A DNA stretch of 64,000 nucleotides from an uncultured Clostridia bacterium (GTDB lineage Bacteria > Bacillota > Clostridia > UBA1381): the NCBI GenBank assembly GCA_947626135.1, contig CANQQZ010000010.1, forward strand, positions 27,085-91,084, read 5' to 3'. A model generated the notes under the pieces. The model saw nothing but the letters and a program-made list of their open reading frames with translations, was not told the origin of the DNA and ran no database searches. Made by a program: the position numbers and the translations under genes. Of the stretch, positions 1 through 10,720 are shown in pieces (position 1 is the stretch's first letter; the number at the start of each line of letters is the position of its first letter).

Positions 1-2
1 AT

Positions 3-308
3 ATGCTGGAGGTCACGAGAGATAATTACACCTCCTACGTGATAAGCGATATGGACCTCAACGACAGTGATACGCGCGCGATCTACTTTGACAACCTGAC
101 TATTTACGCCGGAGATGTTAATGCGGACGATTACATAGGTCTTGATGATTTGTCGATAGTTAATTCCAATTACGGCGATCAGGGAGCGCAGGGCGACGTT
201 AACGCGGACGGACGCGTAAATGTAGACGATTTGTCCTATGTCAACATGAATTACGGAAAACGAAGCGTAAAGCAGACATTGAGCGAATATAAGGCGTCAA
301 AAAATTAA
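3..308 (+). CDS. C-terminal end of a dockerin-bearing surface protein (partial)
   Basis: The reading frame is open to the left edge, so this is only the last 101 residues of a larger gene. They hold a type I-like dockerin with two EF-hand loops, DVNADDYIGLDD and DVNADGRVNVDD. Each is followed by DLS and then a ...NYG end, the usual duplicated dockerin layout. Acidic positions 1, 5 and 12 are present in both loops. A dockerin docks a secreted protein onto a cohesin module. Both half-sites closely resemble those of the giant protein encoded next (555-10649), so the two probably bind the same cohesin. The stop is followed at once by a strong terminator, which separates this gene from the next one. 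What the missing part does cannot be told. Confidence 0.85.
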   Translation: MLEVTRDNYTSYVISDMDLNDSDTRAIYFDNLTIYAGDVNADDYIGLDDLSIVNSNYGDQGAQGDVNADGRVNVDDLSYVNMNYGKRSVKQTLSEYKASKN

Positions 309-314
309 TAATAC

Positions 315-345
315 AAAAATGCGGATTATTTAATCCGCATTTTTT
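315..345 (+). terminator. Rho-independent terminator after the partial dockerin gene
   Basis: A perfect inverted repeat (GCGGAT stem core, extended by A/T pairs) spans 315-344 and ends in a T run. It lies 7 bases after the stop at 308. Confidence 0.9.
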
Positions 346-456
346 GTGCATTGATTTCCTGCTGGAAATAACGAAAAAATGTCATATAAATTAAATAAAA
401 CACTGTTTTTTAGTACAAATATACCAAATTATATGACAGTTTTGCATATATTTATG

Positions 457-485
457 TTGACAAATATCAATATTTGGTATATAAT
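457..485 (+). promoter_or_regulatory. Consensus sigma-A promoter for the surface-protein locus
   Basis: TTGACA at 457-462 and TATAAT at 480-485 are separated by 17 bases, a full match to the housekeeping consensus. The gap 309-554 is very AT-rich and holds nothing else recognised. This is the only convincing promoter seen ahead of the six-gene surface locus, so it may drive all of it. Confidence 0.85.
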
Positions 486-554
486 ACATTATATACTATA
501 TAATGATATAATTGTCACTAAAATAGATAGAATTAACGAGAGGTGTGGTGTAAT

Positions 555-3500
555 ATGATAAACGATAAAAAAATCATCAGCCGGCTAAAGGGCGTCATAA
601 GAAGCGGACGGCGCCTTATTGTTATGTTTGTCGCAATATGCATATTATCCGCATTTATACCCGCGAGGTTAATTAATACAGCACATGCGGCGACTATAAT
701 TACACCTTCGACGGGCGGCTCATACACGATCAGCAAGAGCGGCGAGTATGACCTTTCAAACGCGAGCGTGACAAATTATACGATTGCGGTTGCCACGGGC
801 GTTACAGCCACACTTAACGTACCCGGAACAACTACCATAAATAACAGCGGCGGAGTATATCAGCGTTCGCCGATATCGCTTGCGGGAACGGCTAACCTTA
901 CGATAAATCTTCAAAGCACCGCGTCGAGGCTTAATGTTTACGGCTCTCCCGGAGCCGCGGGCGTGAACAGCAACACAAACGCAAACCCCGGCGGATACGC
1001 GGGAATAAACGTCACTAACAGCGCGACCCTTTCGGTAAGGGGCAAGGGCTCTCTTTACGCATACGGCGGCGATGCCGGAGACGTTAACCATTATTCAAAT
1101 CTGCCCGGCAATCAGTCGCCCCAGGGCGGCGGCGGCGGCGGCGCCGGAATCGGCGGAAACGGCGGAAGCGGAGCCAGAGCCGCGAGAACCGTCAGCAGGG
1201 GCTATGCCGGCGGCGCGGGAAATACCGCCGGAACGATTATGATACTTGATACCGTTAAAGTTTACGCATACGGAGGAGGCGGCGGCAGAGGTGCTTATGC
1301 ATACGGCGGCAGCGATTCGGGAGCTTCGAGCGGCGGCGGATACCCCGCTGCCGGAATCGGAGGAGGCGGCGGAGGAGGCGGCTGCGGCGGAACGCAGAGT
1401 AACGGAAACGGCGGAGGAGGCGGCGGCGGTTTCTCCGGCGGCAGCGGCGAGTCAGGACGTCTGTTCGGTGAAAACGGAAACGGCGTAGCAAAAGACAGAT
1501 GCGCGATGCCCGGCGGCGGCGGTTATTACTCAAACAGTGATCTGGGTAGCATAAACGGTCTTACCAGAGGCTCTCTCGGCGGAGGCGGAGGCGGCTCGGG
1601 TACAACATACAAGGGCGGCGACGGCGGAAACGGCGGAAACGGCGGAACAGTCGTCCGCGCTCAGTCCGCGACTCTTGACGCGCATAACGGAAGTTATATA
1701 ACAACGAGCGCGAGCTCGGCTCAGGGATACGGAAATAATTCCGCTCCCATTTACGGTCAGCTCGGATATAACACGGCCAATGTCAGAGCGAAATACGGCA
1801 ACAGCACCCGCGTTACGCTAACTCCGAGAACGGACGACGCCATGCTCAAGGAGCTTGAGAGCAAGGGCGTAGTCGCTACGATAAAGAGAACAAATCGCAC
1901 CGGAGTAGGTACCGGTGCGGGATTTAACGAGTCGTCAAACGGCACGTATTACGAAACGCCCAACGCCCCCGGAAACGTAAAAGCGGAGTATGTTTCGGGC
2001 AGCGAAGAAAAAGGCGTGCGCGTAAAGGTTACATGGGAAAAGCCTGAAATTACGGAAACAAGACCGGTGGGCGGATACAATATTTATGTTGACGGAGTTT
2101 TGCAGGGATCGGTAAAGGGTTCCGATACTCTTACAGCGACGGTTGACGGCGCGGGCTGGATTGACGCGAGCGTTGTCGAGGTAAGAGGCTATTATTCCGC
2201 GTGGGAAGGCACCGAGGGCGGCAAGTACAATTTCATATACGAGGCGCCGCCGGTTATTATCGGTACGCGCACGAGCAATACGTCGTTCAACGTGCACTGG
2301 TCCGGTCCGAACGAGGTCTCCTCAAAGGTTATTACAGGTTATACAATTTACTATAAGGTCGGGGATTACGACGGTCCGGAGCTTGTTCCCACCGAAAATG
2401 ACTACGATGTTAAGGAGGTTATCTCCGACAGAAATATTTCGGGCGATTATGAGTTTACGAATGTCGAGTCGGAGAAGCTGTATTATATAAGAATGGTAAC
2501 GCACTTCCGTGACGGCACCAAGAGCGAGCTGTCAACGAAGATTGAAGTTACGGATGTGTATATAGCGCCGCTGGCGCCGGATTTCAAGGTCACATGGGTT
2601 GATAACCATACTGTGGATCTGGAATGGTCGGGCGCTCAGGGCACGGGTCTTACGGATTACTGCGTTTATTATAAGATAGGCTCGGAGCCGAACGTCAGCG
2701 ACCATACCAACGGTTATAACGGCTCGGTTGTTGTGCCGGGCGATCAGAACACCCTGCGCATAAGCGATTTGAGGGAGGAGGAAACGTATTACTTTGTTAT
2801 TGAAACGCGAACCGCCAAATACGGTACCGATGTTTCGCCGGCAAAGAGTGTGTTCCTGTACGTAATGCCGGAAAAAATCGAAATCTACGATGTGCGCAGA
2901 ACCGACGATACACATGCCGAGGTAAGCTGGAGCGGCGTCCGCGGAAGCGGAATTGTAAGCTATACGATTTACTACTCCGACGACCCGAACGACATGACAA
3001 AATATTCGTATACATATGAGTGCACGGATAAGCGCGGTTCTACATTGGTAGACAATCTCACAACGGATGGCTTCTGGTATTTCCAGATAATTTCCAATAC
3101 CGAGCAGCTCGGCTCGAGTCCGCAGTCAGATGTGAAGAGGATTTATTCCTATAATGCTCCGCAGCCGCCGGCTAACGTGACCGCGAAATGGAAATCCACG
3201 ACCTCAGCCGAGGTGAGCTGGAGCGATGCGAGCGGAACGGATATCATAGGCTACAGAGTATATTATGATTACGTGACGTCAGATTTTGGAAAGGATGAGG
3301 CGTATATCTATCCGCCGGTTAAGACAAAGGAGCCCTCGGAGGACGGAGAAGAGGAATCGGAGGGAGACGCTTCGGGAGGCGGAGACGAAGAGAGCGAAGA
3401 GGGTGATGAGCCCGAGGAGCTCCCTGAGGTCATATACGTTCCCGCGGGAGAGACGAGCGGAAGCATTGTTATAGAAGATATTCCCAACTCCATTCCGAGA

Positions 3501-6500
3501 AGAACATATTATTTCAGAGTGGAAACGGTAACGGAGCCGTATAATGTCACGGAGGATAACGAAGAGGAAAAGCTGAGGCTTTACAGCGATTTGTCCGACG
3601 CATACGGAGAGGTGCTGCTGTATGACAAGCCGTCGCAGCCGATTCTTGACACTGTTTATGCCGCAGACGGCAGGGCGCGTGTCAGCAAGTCGGTTGTAGA
3701 GGATGACGGCGATAACGATATAATCTCATATCATGTTTACGCGGTCAGCGATTCGGATGAAAGCGTAAAGGAATCGGTATGGGATGTTGACGGCGACACG
3801 ACGCTTGTTGACTATCTGTTCGCGGAGGATCTCACAAACGGCGAGGGTTATACAATCACAGTTACGGCTGAAAATGCGGCGGGCGAAAGCGTTCCGTCCG
3901 AGCCGCAGTGGATAAGAGCCGGAGTTCCGACCACGCCGGAGAACTTCAAGATAGAAACAGGCGAGCAAAGGGCGATAATTGCCCAGTATGATGCGTCTGA
4001 CGGAAACGGTTATCCTGTTCTGGGATATCATATATTCCTGAACGGGAACACGGATTATACAAATCCGGACGGAACCACGCTGGAGCTGAGATATACGGCT
4101 TACGGTCAGTACAGCGGCGATAAGGTAAGCGTGCAGGTTTCGGCGTACAATATGTGGGGCGACAGTCCCATGACGCCGCTGCTTTCGAGAATCGCCGGCG
4201 CGCCTACAACTACATATATTGATAAGATTACCTATTACGGCGGCGAGGAAAGCAAGGATGATTACGGCGGCAAGACAGGCGTTGACCTTTCGTGGCCCAA
4301 ATCCAAGGATAACGGTTACAGGGTAAGATACTACACGATTTATCTGACCGATATGGAAACGGGTGAGGTTAAGGAGTACACCGCTAAGGAGATAGGCGAG
4401 GATGAAGAGGTAATCGGACGGCTTAATATTCCGAGCGAGGACCTTGTCCGCGGACGAAAATACAGCGTGTCGGTAGAGCCGGTCAACCTGGCGGGTCTGG
4501 GACAGCGCTCCGAGGAACGGGAGTTCGTTTTCGGAGTTCCGCAGCCTCCCGAAATTACTCAGCTTGACGTTGACACAGCGGAGCTTACAGTTCACTTCAA
4601 CTATCCGAACGATAACGGCAAGCCGATTACGGAATATCGTATTTATCTCAACGGCGAGGCGAGATATATAATCAAGGATAACCTTGAGTCGGTATCGCCG
4701 TATTTGATGGATTTGCTTATAAACGGCAGAGAGTACCGTGTGCAGGTTTCGGCTGTTAACGCGGACGGTGAAAGCGAGCTTTCCGACGTATGGGTAGGCA
4801 TCCCGGGCGACAGACCGAACGTGCCGAGAAACTTCACGGCGACGGCTGTTTCCGATACGGATGTGAAGCTCACATGGGAGGAGCCGGCATATACCGGAGG
4901 AATAGGAATCGAGTATTACCATATTAAAGCCTATCATATCGTGGATGGAGATGACGGCTTGCCGCAGTATGAGCCGATAGAGCTCAGCGAGCCTGCCGAA
5001 GCGTCTCCGAATCCCGAGCCCACCGGCGCTCCCGAAAGCGAGGATGCCGGCGCGGAAGATTCGATTTATATAAAAACGGTCGACGGAGAAACGCTTGAGT
5101 ATATCATAGGCGGTCTTAACAAGGGTGATAAATATAAATTTGAGATATGCGCTGAAAACAGAGCAGGTATAAGCGCATATGTTTCGGCGGATAATATCGC
5201 CACGCTCGTTGAGCCGCAGCCGCCGGTTATAACAAAGGCGTATTCCGACGCGGGCAGCGCCGCGATTCTTCCCATTAATATAGAGTGGGAGGAGCCGGAG
5301 GATAAAGGCGGAACGGAGCTTGACGGATATGATATTTATCTGGTAAACGACTCCGGAAGCGGCGATAGATACATAAAGCTCAATAAGGATTTTGTGACGG
5401 GAACGAGCACGAGATTTACAAACTCCAACCTTGTCAGAGGCAATAACTACAAAATCGTTATGAGATCGCATAACGTTGTGGGCTACAGCGGCTATTCCGA
5501 ACCCGCGGTCCTCAACATGGGAATACCTCCCGCGCCGGTGAACGTGAGAGTGATTTCCCAGGACGGAAATCTGTATGTAACATGGGAAATGGACGATTTG
5601 GAGAACAATATCGTTACGGGTTATCGCGTTTATGTTGATAACACGAGCGTTGCGTCGGCGGTGATATCGGGAAGCACGAATATGTCGGCGCTGCTGACCA
5701 ACCTTGAGCCCAAACAGAAATACACGATTTACGTCAGGGCGATAAATAATATCGGCAGCGGATTGCTGTCGGAGCCTGTGACGATCACGCTCGGCGCACC
5801 GAGCCGTCCGCTTGCGGCAAAGGCTGTCGGCAAGCACGAAAGCATTGAATTCAGCTGGAACCTGCCCGAGAGAGATAACGGATACGAGATAGAAAGCTAT
5901 CATGTGTATGTCGATAACAAATACGATGAGCTTATACCGAACAGGACGCTTGACGCTTCGCAGATGTCAACCGTAATTGACGGACTTACGGGCGGAGTTG
6001 AGTATACATTGTCCGTGACGGCGATAAACGAGGCGGGAGAAAGCATACAAAGCGATCCGGTAACGGCTGTTCCGTGGACGGAGCCGCCGATACCCGAGAT
6101 AATAACCGATACGATAAAGGCGGCGGATACGTCGTTTGAGTTCAGCTTCGCGGATATAAAGTCAAATCTGAAGCTGGTAAGGTACGAGATATATCTTGAC
6201 GATACACTGCTGGAAAGCTCCTCACCGGAGGGCGGAGCATACGCTGTTATAAAACCGGACGGCGACGGACACTACAAGGCTTCCGTATATAACGTAAGTC
6301 CGGGCAAAAAGCCGGGAAAGGATTACGGACATACATTCTATGTCAAGGCGGTGGTCGAGAATCCGGAGGATGCGGATAATCCGTTAGTCAGCGAGGTCCC
6401 GCCTGAGGATTCAAAGGGCAAGGTGACCACCGGCATACCGGAGGCGCCGGTTATAACGCTTGTAGAGCCTCATAACAGCGGAGTTCATCTCACATATTAC

Positions 6501-9500
6501 GTGCCCAATGAGGCGAGCGTAGGCGTGGACTATTATGAAGTGCTCTATGATGCGCGGACGCACAGATATAATTCAAATGATATAACAATAACCGGACTTA
6601 ATAATAAAACGAACTATTCGTTTGCGGTGCGCGCGGTCAATGCCGCGGGCGCGGGTCCGTACAGCCAGACCGTGTACGCGTGTCCGGGCACGGCATCGGC
6701 GCCGGTGCTGACAGCTCAGGCGGGAGATAAGTCTGCTGTTCTCAGCTGGACGCTGGATGTGGCGTCGGATATTCCGCTGCCGAATAAATATTATATTTAC
6801 CGCGACGGCGAGTTCATCATGGAGAGCGACAGAACGCCCACCACGGTAACAAACCTTGAGAACGGACGGGAATATACATTTGAGGTTTCGGCTATAAACC
6901 GTAACGGAGAGGGTCAGAGATCCAACAAGGCATCCGCGGTGCCGAGAGACGGCGCGGGTCCGGTCACTAACGTAAAGGGCAAGGCGCTCAGCTCATCGCA
7001 GATACTTCTTACATGGGATGAGCCTGAATACGACGGCGGCAGCGCAATTACCGGCTATCGCGTAAGCGGCAAGGGCACCATAGAGACAGGCGGCGTAGAG
7101 GAAAAGCAGTCTGTGATAAGCGGTCTGGAGCAGGGCAAGTATTATAAATTTACGATTTATGCCAGAACGGAGTTCGGTCTCGGTGAGGCGTACATAACAG
7201 ATGACATAAGAACAATGACTCTGCCCGGCGCGCCGATAATAAACAGGATATATTCGGCTGACACGACTATAGACGTTAAATGGAACGAGCCCGCCGATAC
7301 GGGCGAGGATACCATAATAGGCTATAACGTATATCTTGACGGAAGCGATACGCCCGTGAACGACGAGCTGATTACGGATTTGGAGTATGTAATTCCAAAG
7401 AGCGCGGGTCTTGAGGAAGGAATCGAGTATAAGGTTTCCATATCCGCGGTGAACAGCGTCGGCGAGGGTCCAAAGTCGAACGCCGTATATACCGACGTGG
7501 TCGGTATGGTAGAGAAAACGGCGCCTACGGCTCCGATTAACGTTAAAGCCGTTCCGAAGAACGCTTCGGCGGATATTTCATGGACCAGACCCGTTTCCGA
7601 CGGAAACAGTCCCATTGACAGGTACCTGGTATACGTGGGAAAGACGCCGGGAGAAATGACCATAAGAGCGACGGTAAGCAGCGACACGCTGAAAACGACA
7701 GTTGGAAATCTGCTAAATAATGTTACCTATTACGTGGGAATAGTGGCGGTGAACGGCGCTCTGGACGATAACGACGGTCAGAGCCCGATGAGCGAGCTTG
7801 TAACGTTTATGCCGTATAAATACGCGGTTCCCAGCATTCCCACAAATCTCAAGTATGAGATGAACGCCGACGGAACTGTTATGACCGTGGACTGGACGGC
7901 GTCCTCGGGCGAAGGCGAGATATATTATAAGGTATACGTAAACGGCAGGCTGTATGAAACGATAAAGGACGGAACACTGCAAATAAAGGTTCCCGTCGAG
8001 GATGGCGTAAAGTACAGCGTACAGATCATTGCCGGCAATGAAACCGGCGAGGCGGCAAGCTCGTATATTTACGCGTATAACGATTTGAACATACGCGGAG
8101 AGGACGGCGTGCTGAATCTGACGGACGCCAACTATGACGGCATACTTGATAACCAGCCGGTTTATTATAAACCGGGCGCGGTAGAGGAATTCACAAAGGA
8201 AAGAGATGAAAAAACGCTCAAGCTGCGCTGGAAGCGCGTGGAGGCGGCTGACGGAGAATATACGGTTGATAAATACAATTTATATGTTGATACGACCGAG
8301 GAAAAGGTTACAAGCTTTGACGTGGATCCCGGGACGGGCGAGCCGTTATCTGAAGGGCTGACGCTGACGGAGGACGGATATTACGAGACGCAGATAACCA
8401 TTGATTACGGCGTGATCTATACCATGCAGGTATCCGCGCAGAATCAGTACGGCGAAGGTCCCAAGTCGGTGAGCCTGCTCGAGTATGTGGAGGTCGAGCA
8501 GAATCCGACGCATCTTACGGCAGACCAGGACGACGCGGAAATGACGCACATTACGCTTACATGGGAGCCGCCGAAGGAGGCGGAGCCGGTTGCCTATATG
8601 GTATACATCAACGGAGACGAGTTTATAGCCTCGGAGGCGTCCGGATCATACGCGGCGCGCAGAAAGCCCGTATATCAATACACGGTGAACGAGGAAGGCA
8701 AGTGCGTAATGGATTACGAGGGCACACTCGATAAGGAATATATATTCCGAGTAAGCGCCGTATACGGCGACAATCACGAGAGCGTGTGCACCAACGCAGC
8801 TTATGCGTCAACGGCTCTGACCGTGCCGACCGCGCCGTTGGATCTGAAATGCACCGATAAGAGCGTAAACGAGGAAGAGAACACGGCTGATATTACCCTT
8901 GAATGGGAAAAGCCGGCGGACGGCGACTTCACGCATTACATACTTTACGTCAACGGCGAGCCGGAGGAAAGTGAGATCGGCTCGGAGCTGAACCAATTTA
9001 CATACCACGGCGAGGCGAACATGTTCTATGAGTTCCGCATCTCGGCGGTGAACGAAACGGCGGAGGGTCCGAAGTCAAACGTGACGGGCGTGAGTACGAT
9101 CGTGGAGCATCCCGAGGAAATAGAGGTCAACGCGCCGAAGGCGCCTCAGAATGTGCAGCTTTCGCTCAATGATGACGAGTCGGAGCTTACAATCACATGG
9201 GACGCATCCGAAAGCGACAGCGTTACGCTTCCGGCGGACGGCTACAATGTGTATATCAACGGTGAAAAGGTAAATGAAGAGCTTATCAAACCCGACGAAG
9301 ACGGCGTTTTGAGCTATAAATATGCGGCGGAGCCGGATTCGGTTTACAGTGTGCAGATCCAGGGCGTTGCCGTTCAGGGCGGCGAAGCCCCCGAACCCGC
9401 CAAAGAAATCCCGGGCGCCAAGTCGGAACCGAAGGAGATCACGACGAAATCGAAGGAGCTTCCAGTTCTTCCGGCGCCGCTGAATTTGACGGGCAGCGTG

Positions 9501-10649
9501 GGAGACGCGCTGGAGATAAGCCTGCATTGGGACGGAGTAGACGGAGCGACATCGTATAATCTTTACGTTTACAGCAGCTTTGAGGAAAAGATTATAACCG
9601 ACATCGGCGATCCGTCATACTCGTTTACCGGCACGCCGGACACCGACTATTTATTCAGGGTAACGGCGGTTTATACGGACGGCGACGCGTCGACCGAGAG
9701 CAATAAGTCGAACAGGCTTGAGCTTACCACCTATGTCGAGGATCCGGGTGCAATACCCGCTCCGGCGGGCGCGCCGACAATAGTAAAGAGCCGCTCTGAC
9801 GGAATGTCGAAGGTGAACATCTATTGGAAGGCTCCCGAAGAGGACGCGGACGGAATTGTGGGCTATTATGTTTACAAAAACAATGCCTATGAGCGCGATG
9901 ACGACGATGAGGCGATCATAGTTCCCGCATCATCCGCGGGAAGCGGCGGCTTATACGTATATACGTTTGAGAACGTGCCGGAGGGTACTGTCATACCGAC
10001 GAAGGTTGTGGCTGTAAAGAGATACAATAATCAATATATTATGGGAAGCGATTCCAATATATGGAATATAAAGCTGGAGCTTAACATTTCCGAAAAGTGG
10101 CCCCCGGAGGGCGACGGCGGAGAAGCAAGTAATCCAAGAGACGACGACGGTGACGGAAACGCGGACGAAATAGGTTCCACAATAAAGCTTGTCGGCTCGC
10201 TCAAAGCCGGAGCGCACGGAACCGGCTATATCACGATATACGACGAGTTTGACGAAATCGTGAAAAAGCAGGAAATTTCCGGAGATTTCGAGGTCTATGT
10301 CGATGATATAGGCGAAATGCAGAACTACAGGCTGGAATTTTCGAAGAAAAACTACGCGGGTTACACGATAACCGACTTCCCGCTCAATCATACGATGAGC
10401 ACAATTGAGCTGTGGACCATACCGCTCATTGCGGGCGACGTCAGCGGGGATGGACGGATCAATATTGATGATCTGTCGTTGGTGAATAAGGATTACGGCA
10501 CATCCGGAGATCCGGACGGCGCTCTGGAGGGAGATATAACCGGCGACGGAGTAGTCGCGCTCGATGATTTGTCGAACGTTAATATGAATTACGGCAAGAG
10601 CGCAGTATCCGTTACATGGCAGGAGCATCAGTCTTCCATCAGTGATTAA
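555..10649 (+). CDS. Giant secreted fibronectin type III repeat protein with C-terminal dockerin
   Basis: The product has 3364 residues. The ATG at 555 lies 9 bases after AGAGGTG; a GTG at 543 is in frame but overlaps that site. A signal peptide covers about residues 1-46 (basic start, hydrophobic core, AHA-A end). Residues about 189-369 are glycine-rich with many GGGG runs. From about residue 469 to 3180 I count roughly 26 fibronectin type III-like repeats, each opening with a P-x-x-P or A-P element and carrying G-Y-x-I/V-Y. One repeat has an acidic Glu/Ser/Gly insertion near residues 922-959. The C-terminus (about 3293-3351) is a dockerin with loops DVSGDGRINIDD and DITGDGVVALDD. No catalytic domain is visible. 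It is probably a long extracellular stalk or adhesin held on the surface through a cohesin. The ligand is unknown. Confidence 0.85.
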   Translation: MINDKKIISRLKGVIRSGRRLIVMFVAICILSAFIPARLINTAHAATIITPSTGGSYTISKSGEYDLSNASVTNYTIAVATGVTATLNVPGTTTINNSGGVYQRSPISLAGTANLTINLQSTASRLNVYGSPGAAGVNSNTNANPGGYAGINVTNSATLSVRGKGSLYAYGGDAGDVNHYSNLPGNQSPQGGGGGGAGIGGNGGSGARAARTVSRGYAGGAGNTAGTIMILDTVKVYAYGGGGGRGAYAYGGSDSGASSGGGYPAAGIGGGGGGGGCGGTQSNGNGGGGGGGFSGGSGESGRLFGENGNGVAKDRCAMPGGGGYYSNSDLGSINGLTRGSLGGGGGGSGTTYKGGDGGNGGNGGTVVRAQSATLDAHNGSYITTSASSAQGYGNNSAPIYGQLGYNTANVRAKYGNSTRVTLTPRTDDAMLKELESKGVVATIKRTNRTGVGTGAGFNESSNGTYYETPNAPGNVKAEYVSGSEEKGVRVKVTWEKPEITETRPVGGYNIYVDGVLQGSVKGSDTLTATVDGAGWIDASVVEVRGYYSAWEGTEGGKYNFIYEAPPVIIGTRTSNTSFNVHWSGPNEVSSKVITGYTIYYKVGDYDGPELVPTENDYDVKEVISDRNISGDYEFTNVESEKLYYIRMVTHFRDGTKSELSTKIEVTDVYIAPLAPDFKVTWVDNHTVDLEWSGAQGTGLTDYCVYYKIGSEPNVSDHTNGYNGSVVVPGDQNTLRISDLREEETYYFVIETRTAKYGTDVSPAKSVFLYVMPEKIEIYDVRRTDDTHAEVSWSGVRGSGIVSYTIYYSDDPNDMTKYSYTYECTDKRGSTLVDNLTTDGFWYFQIISNTEQLGSSPQSDVKRIYSYNAPQPPANVTAKWKSTTSAEVSWSDASGTDIIGYRVYYDYVTSDFGKDEAYIYPPVKTKEPSEDGEEESEGDASGGGDEESEEGDEPEELPEVIYVPAGETSGSIVIEDIPNSIPRRTYYFRVETVTEPYNVTEDNEEEKLRLYSDLSDAYGEVLLYDKPSQPILDTVYAADGRARVSKSVVEDDGDNDIISYHVYAVSDSDESVKESVWDVDGDTTLVDYLFAEDLTNGEGYTITVTAENAAGESVPSEPQWIRAGVPTTPENFKIETGEQRAIIAQYDASDGNGYPVLGYHIFLNGNTDYTNPDGTTLELRYTAYGQYSGDKVSVQVSAYNMWGDSPMTPLLSRIAGAPTTTYIDKITYYGGEESKDDYGGKTGVDLSWPKSKDNGYRVRYYTIYLTDMETGEVKEYTAKEIGEDEEVIGRLNIPSEDLVRGRKYSVSVEPVNLAGLGQRSEEREFVFGVPQPPEITQLDVDTAELTVHFNYPNDNGKPITEYRIYLNGEARYIIKDNLESVSPYLMDLLINGREYRVQVSAVNADGESELSDVWVGIPGDRPNVPRNFTATAVSDTDVKLTWEEPAYTGGIGIEYYHIKAYHIVDGDDGLPQYEPIELSEPAEASPNPEPTGAPESEDAGAEDSIYIKTVDGETLEYIIGGLNKGDKYKFEICAENRAGISAYVSADNIATLVEPQPPVITKAYSDAGSAAILPINIEWEEPEDKGGTELDGYDIYLVNDSGSGDRYIKLNKDFVTGTSTRFTNSNLVRGNNYKIVMRSHNVVGYSGYSEPAVLNMGIPPAPVNVRVISQDGNLYVTWEMDDLENNIVTGYRVYVDNTSVASAVISGSTNMSALLTNLEPKQKYTIYVRAINNIGSGLLSEPVTITLGAPSRPLAAKAVGKHESIEFSWNLPERDNGYEIESYHVYVDNKYDELIPNRTLDASQMSTVIDGLTGGVEYTLSVTAINEAGESIQSDPVTAVPWTEPPIPEIITDTIKAADTSFEFSFADIKSNLKLVRYEIYLDDTLLESSSPEGGAYAVIKPDGDGHYKASVYNVSPGKKPGKDYGHTFYVKAVVENPEDADNPLVSEVPPEDSKGKVTTGIPEAPVITLVEPHNSGVHLTYYVPNEASVGVDYYEVLYDARTHRYNSNDITITGLNNKTNYSFAVRAVNAAGAGPYSQTVYACPGTASAPVLTAQAGDKSAVLSWTLDVASDIPLPNKYYIYRDGEFIMESDRTPTTVTNLENGREYTFEVSAINRNGEGQRSNKASAVPRDGAGPVTNVKGKALSSSQILLTWDEPEYDGGSAITGYRVSGKGTIETGGVEEKQSVISGLEQGKYYKFTIYARTEFGLGEAYITDDIRTMTLPGAPIINRIYSADTTIDVKWNEPADTGEDTIIGYNVYLDGSDTPVNDELITDLEYVIPKSAGLEEGIEYKVSISAVNSVGEGPKSNAVYTDVVGMVEKTAPTAPINVKAVPKNASADISWTRPVSDGNSPIDRYLVYVGKTPGEMTIRATVSSDTLKTTVGNLLNNVTYYVGIVAVNGALDDNDGQSPMSELVTFMPYKYAVPSIPTNLKYEMNADGTVMTVDWTASSGEGEIYYKVYVNGRLYETIKDGTLQIKVPVEDGVKYSVQIIAGNETGEAASSYIYAYNDLNIRGEDGVLNLTDANYDGILDNQPVYYKPGAVEEFTKERDEKTLKLRWKRVEAADGEYTVDKYNLYVDTTEEKVTSFDVDPGTGEPLSEGLTLTEDGYYETQITIDYGVIYTMQVSAQNQYGEGPKSVSLLEYVEVEQNPTHLTADQDDAEMTHITLTWEPPKEAEPVAYMVYINGDEFIASEASGSYAARRKPVYQYTVNEEGKCVMDYEGTLDKEYIFRVSAVYGDNHESVCTNAAYASTALTVPTAPLDLKCTDKSVNEEENTADITLEWEKPADGDFTHYILYVNGEPEESEIGSELNQFTYHGEANMFYEFRISAVNETAEGPKSNVTGVSTIVEHPEEIEVNAPKAPQNVQLSLNDDESELTITWDASESDSVTLPADGYNVYINGEKVNEELIKPDEDGVLSYKYAAEPDSVYSVQIQGVAVQGGEAPEPAKEIPGAKSEPKEITTKSKELPVLPAPLNLTGSVGDALEISLHWDGVDGATSYNLYVYSSFEEKIITDIGDPSYSFTGTPDTDYLFRVTAVYTDGDASTESNKSNRLELTTYVEDPGAIPAPAGAPTIVKSRSDGMSKVNIYWKAPEEDADGIVGYYVYKNNAYERDDDDEAIIVPASSAGSGGLYVYTFENVPEGTVIPTKVVAVKRYNNQYIMGSDSNIWNIKLELNISEKWPPEGDGGEASNPRDDDGDGNADEIGSTIKLVGSLKAGAHGTGYITIYDEFDEIVKKQEISGDFEVYVDDIGEMQNYRLEFSKKNYAGYTITDFPLNHTMSTIELWTIPLIAGDVSGDGRINIDDLSLVNKDYGTSGDPDGALEGDITGDGVVALDDLSNVNMNYGKSAVSVTWQEHQSSISD

Positions 10650-10660
10650 AGGGTATTAAA

Positions 10661-10692
10661 TATCACGGCTGATTTAAGGGTCAGCCGTGATA
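10661..10692 (+). other. Intergenic stem-loop without U tract
   Basis: A perfect 12-bp inverted repeat (TATCACGGCTGA and its complement) encloses an 8-base loop between two surface genes. No T run follows, so it is not a standard intrinsic terminator. It may be a partial terminator or an mRNA-stabilising or processing hairpin that sets the ratio of the two products. Confidence 0.55.
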
Positions 10693-10720
10693 CAAATTAA
10701 TTTATACAGGAGGGACTAAG

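Noticed and set aside
1120..1660. GGC-rich stretch as a DNA satellite or regulatory repeat
   Set aside because: It keeps frame, uses mixed glycine codons and is interrupted by other residues. It is a glycine-rich protein segment.
3726..5903. 725-codon open frame on the minus strand inside the FN3 gene, and many similar long antisense frames
   Set aside because: They mirror the biased codon use of the plus-strand genes, lack ribosome sites and show Arg/Ile-rich nonsense composition.
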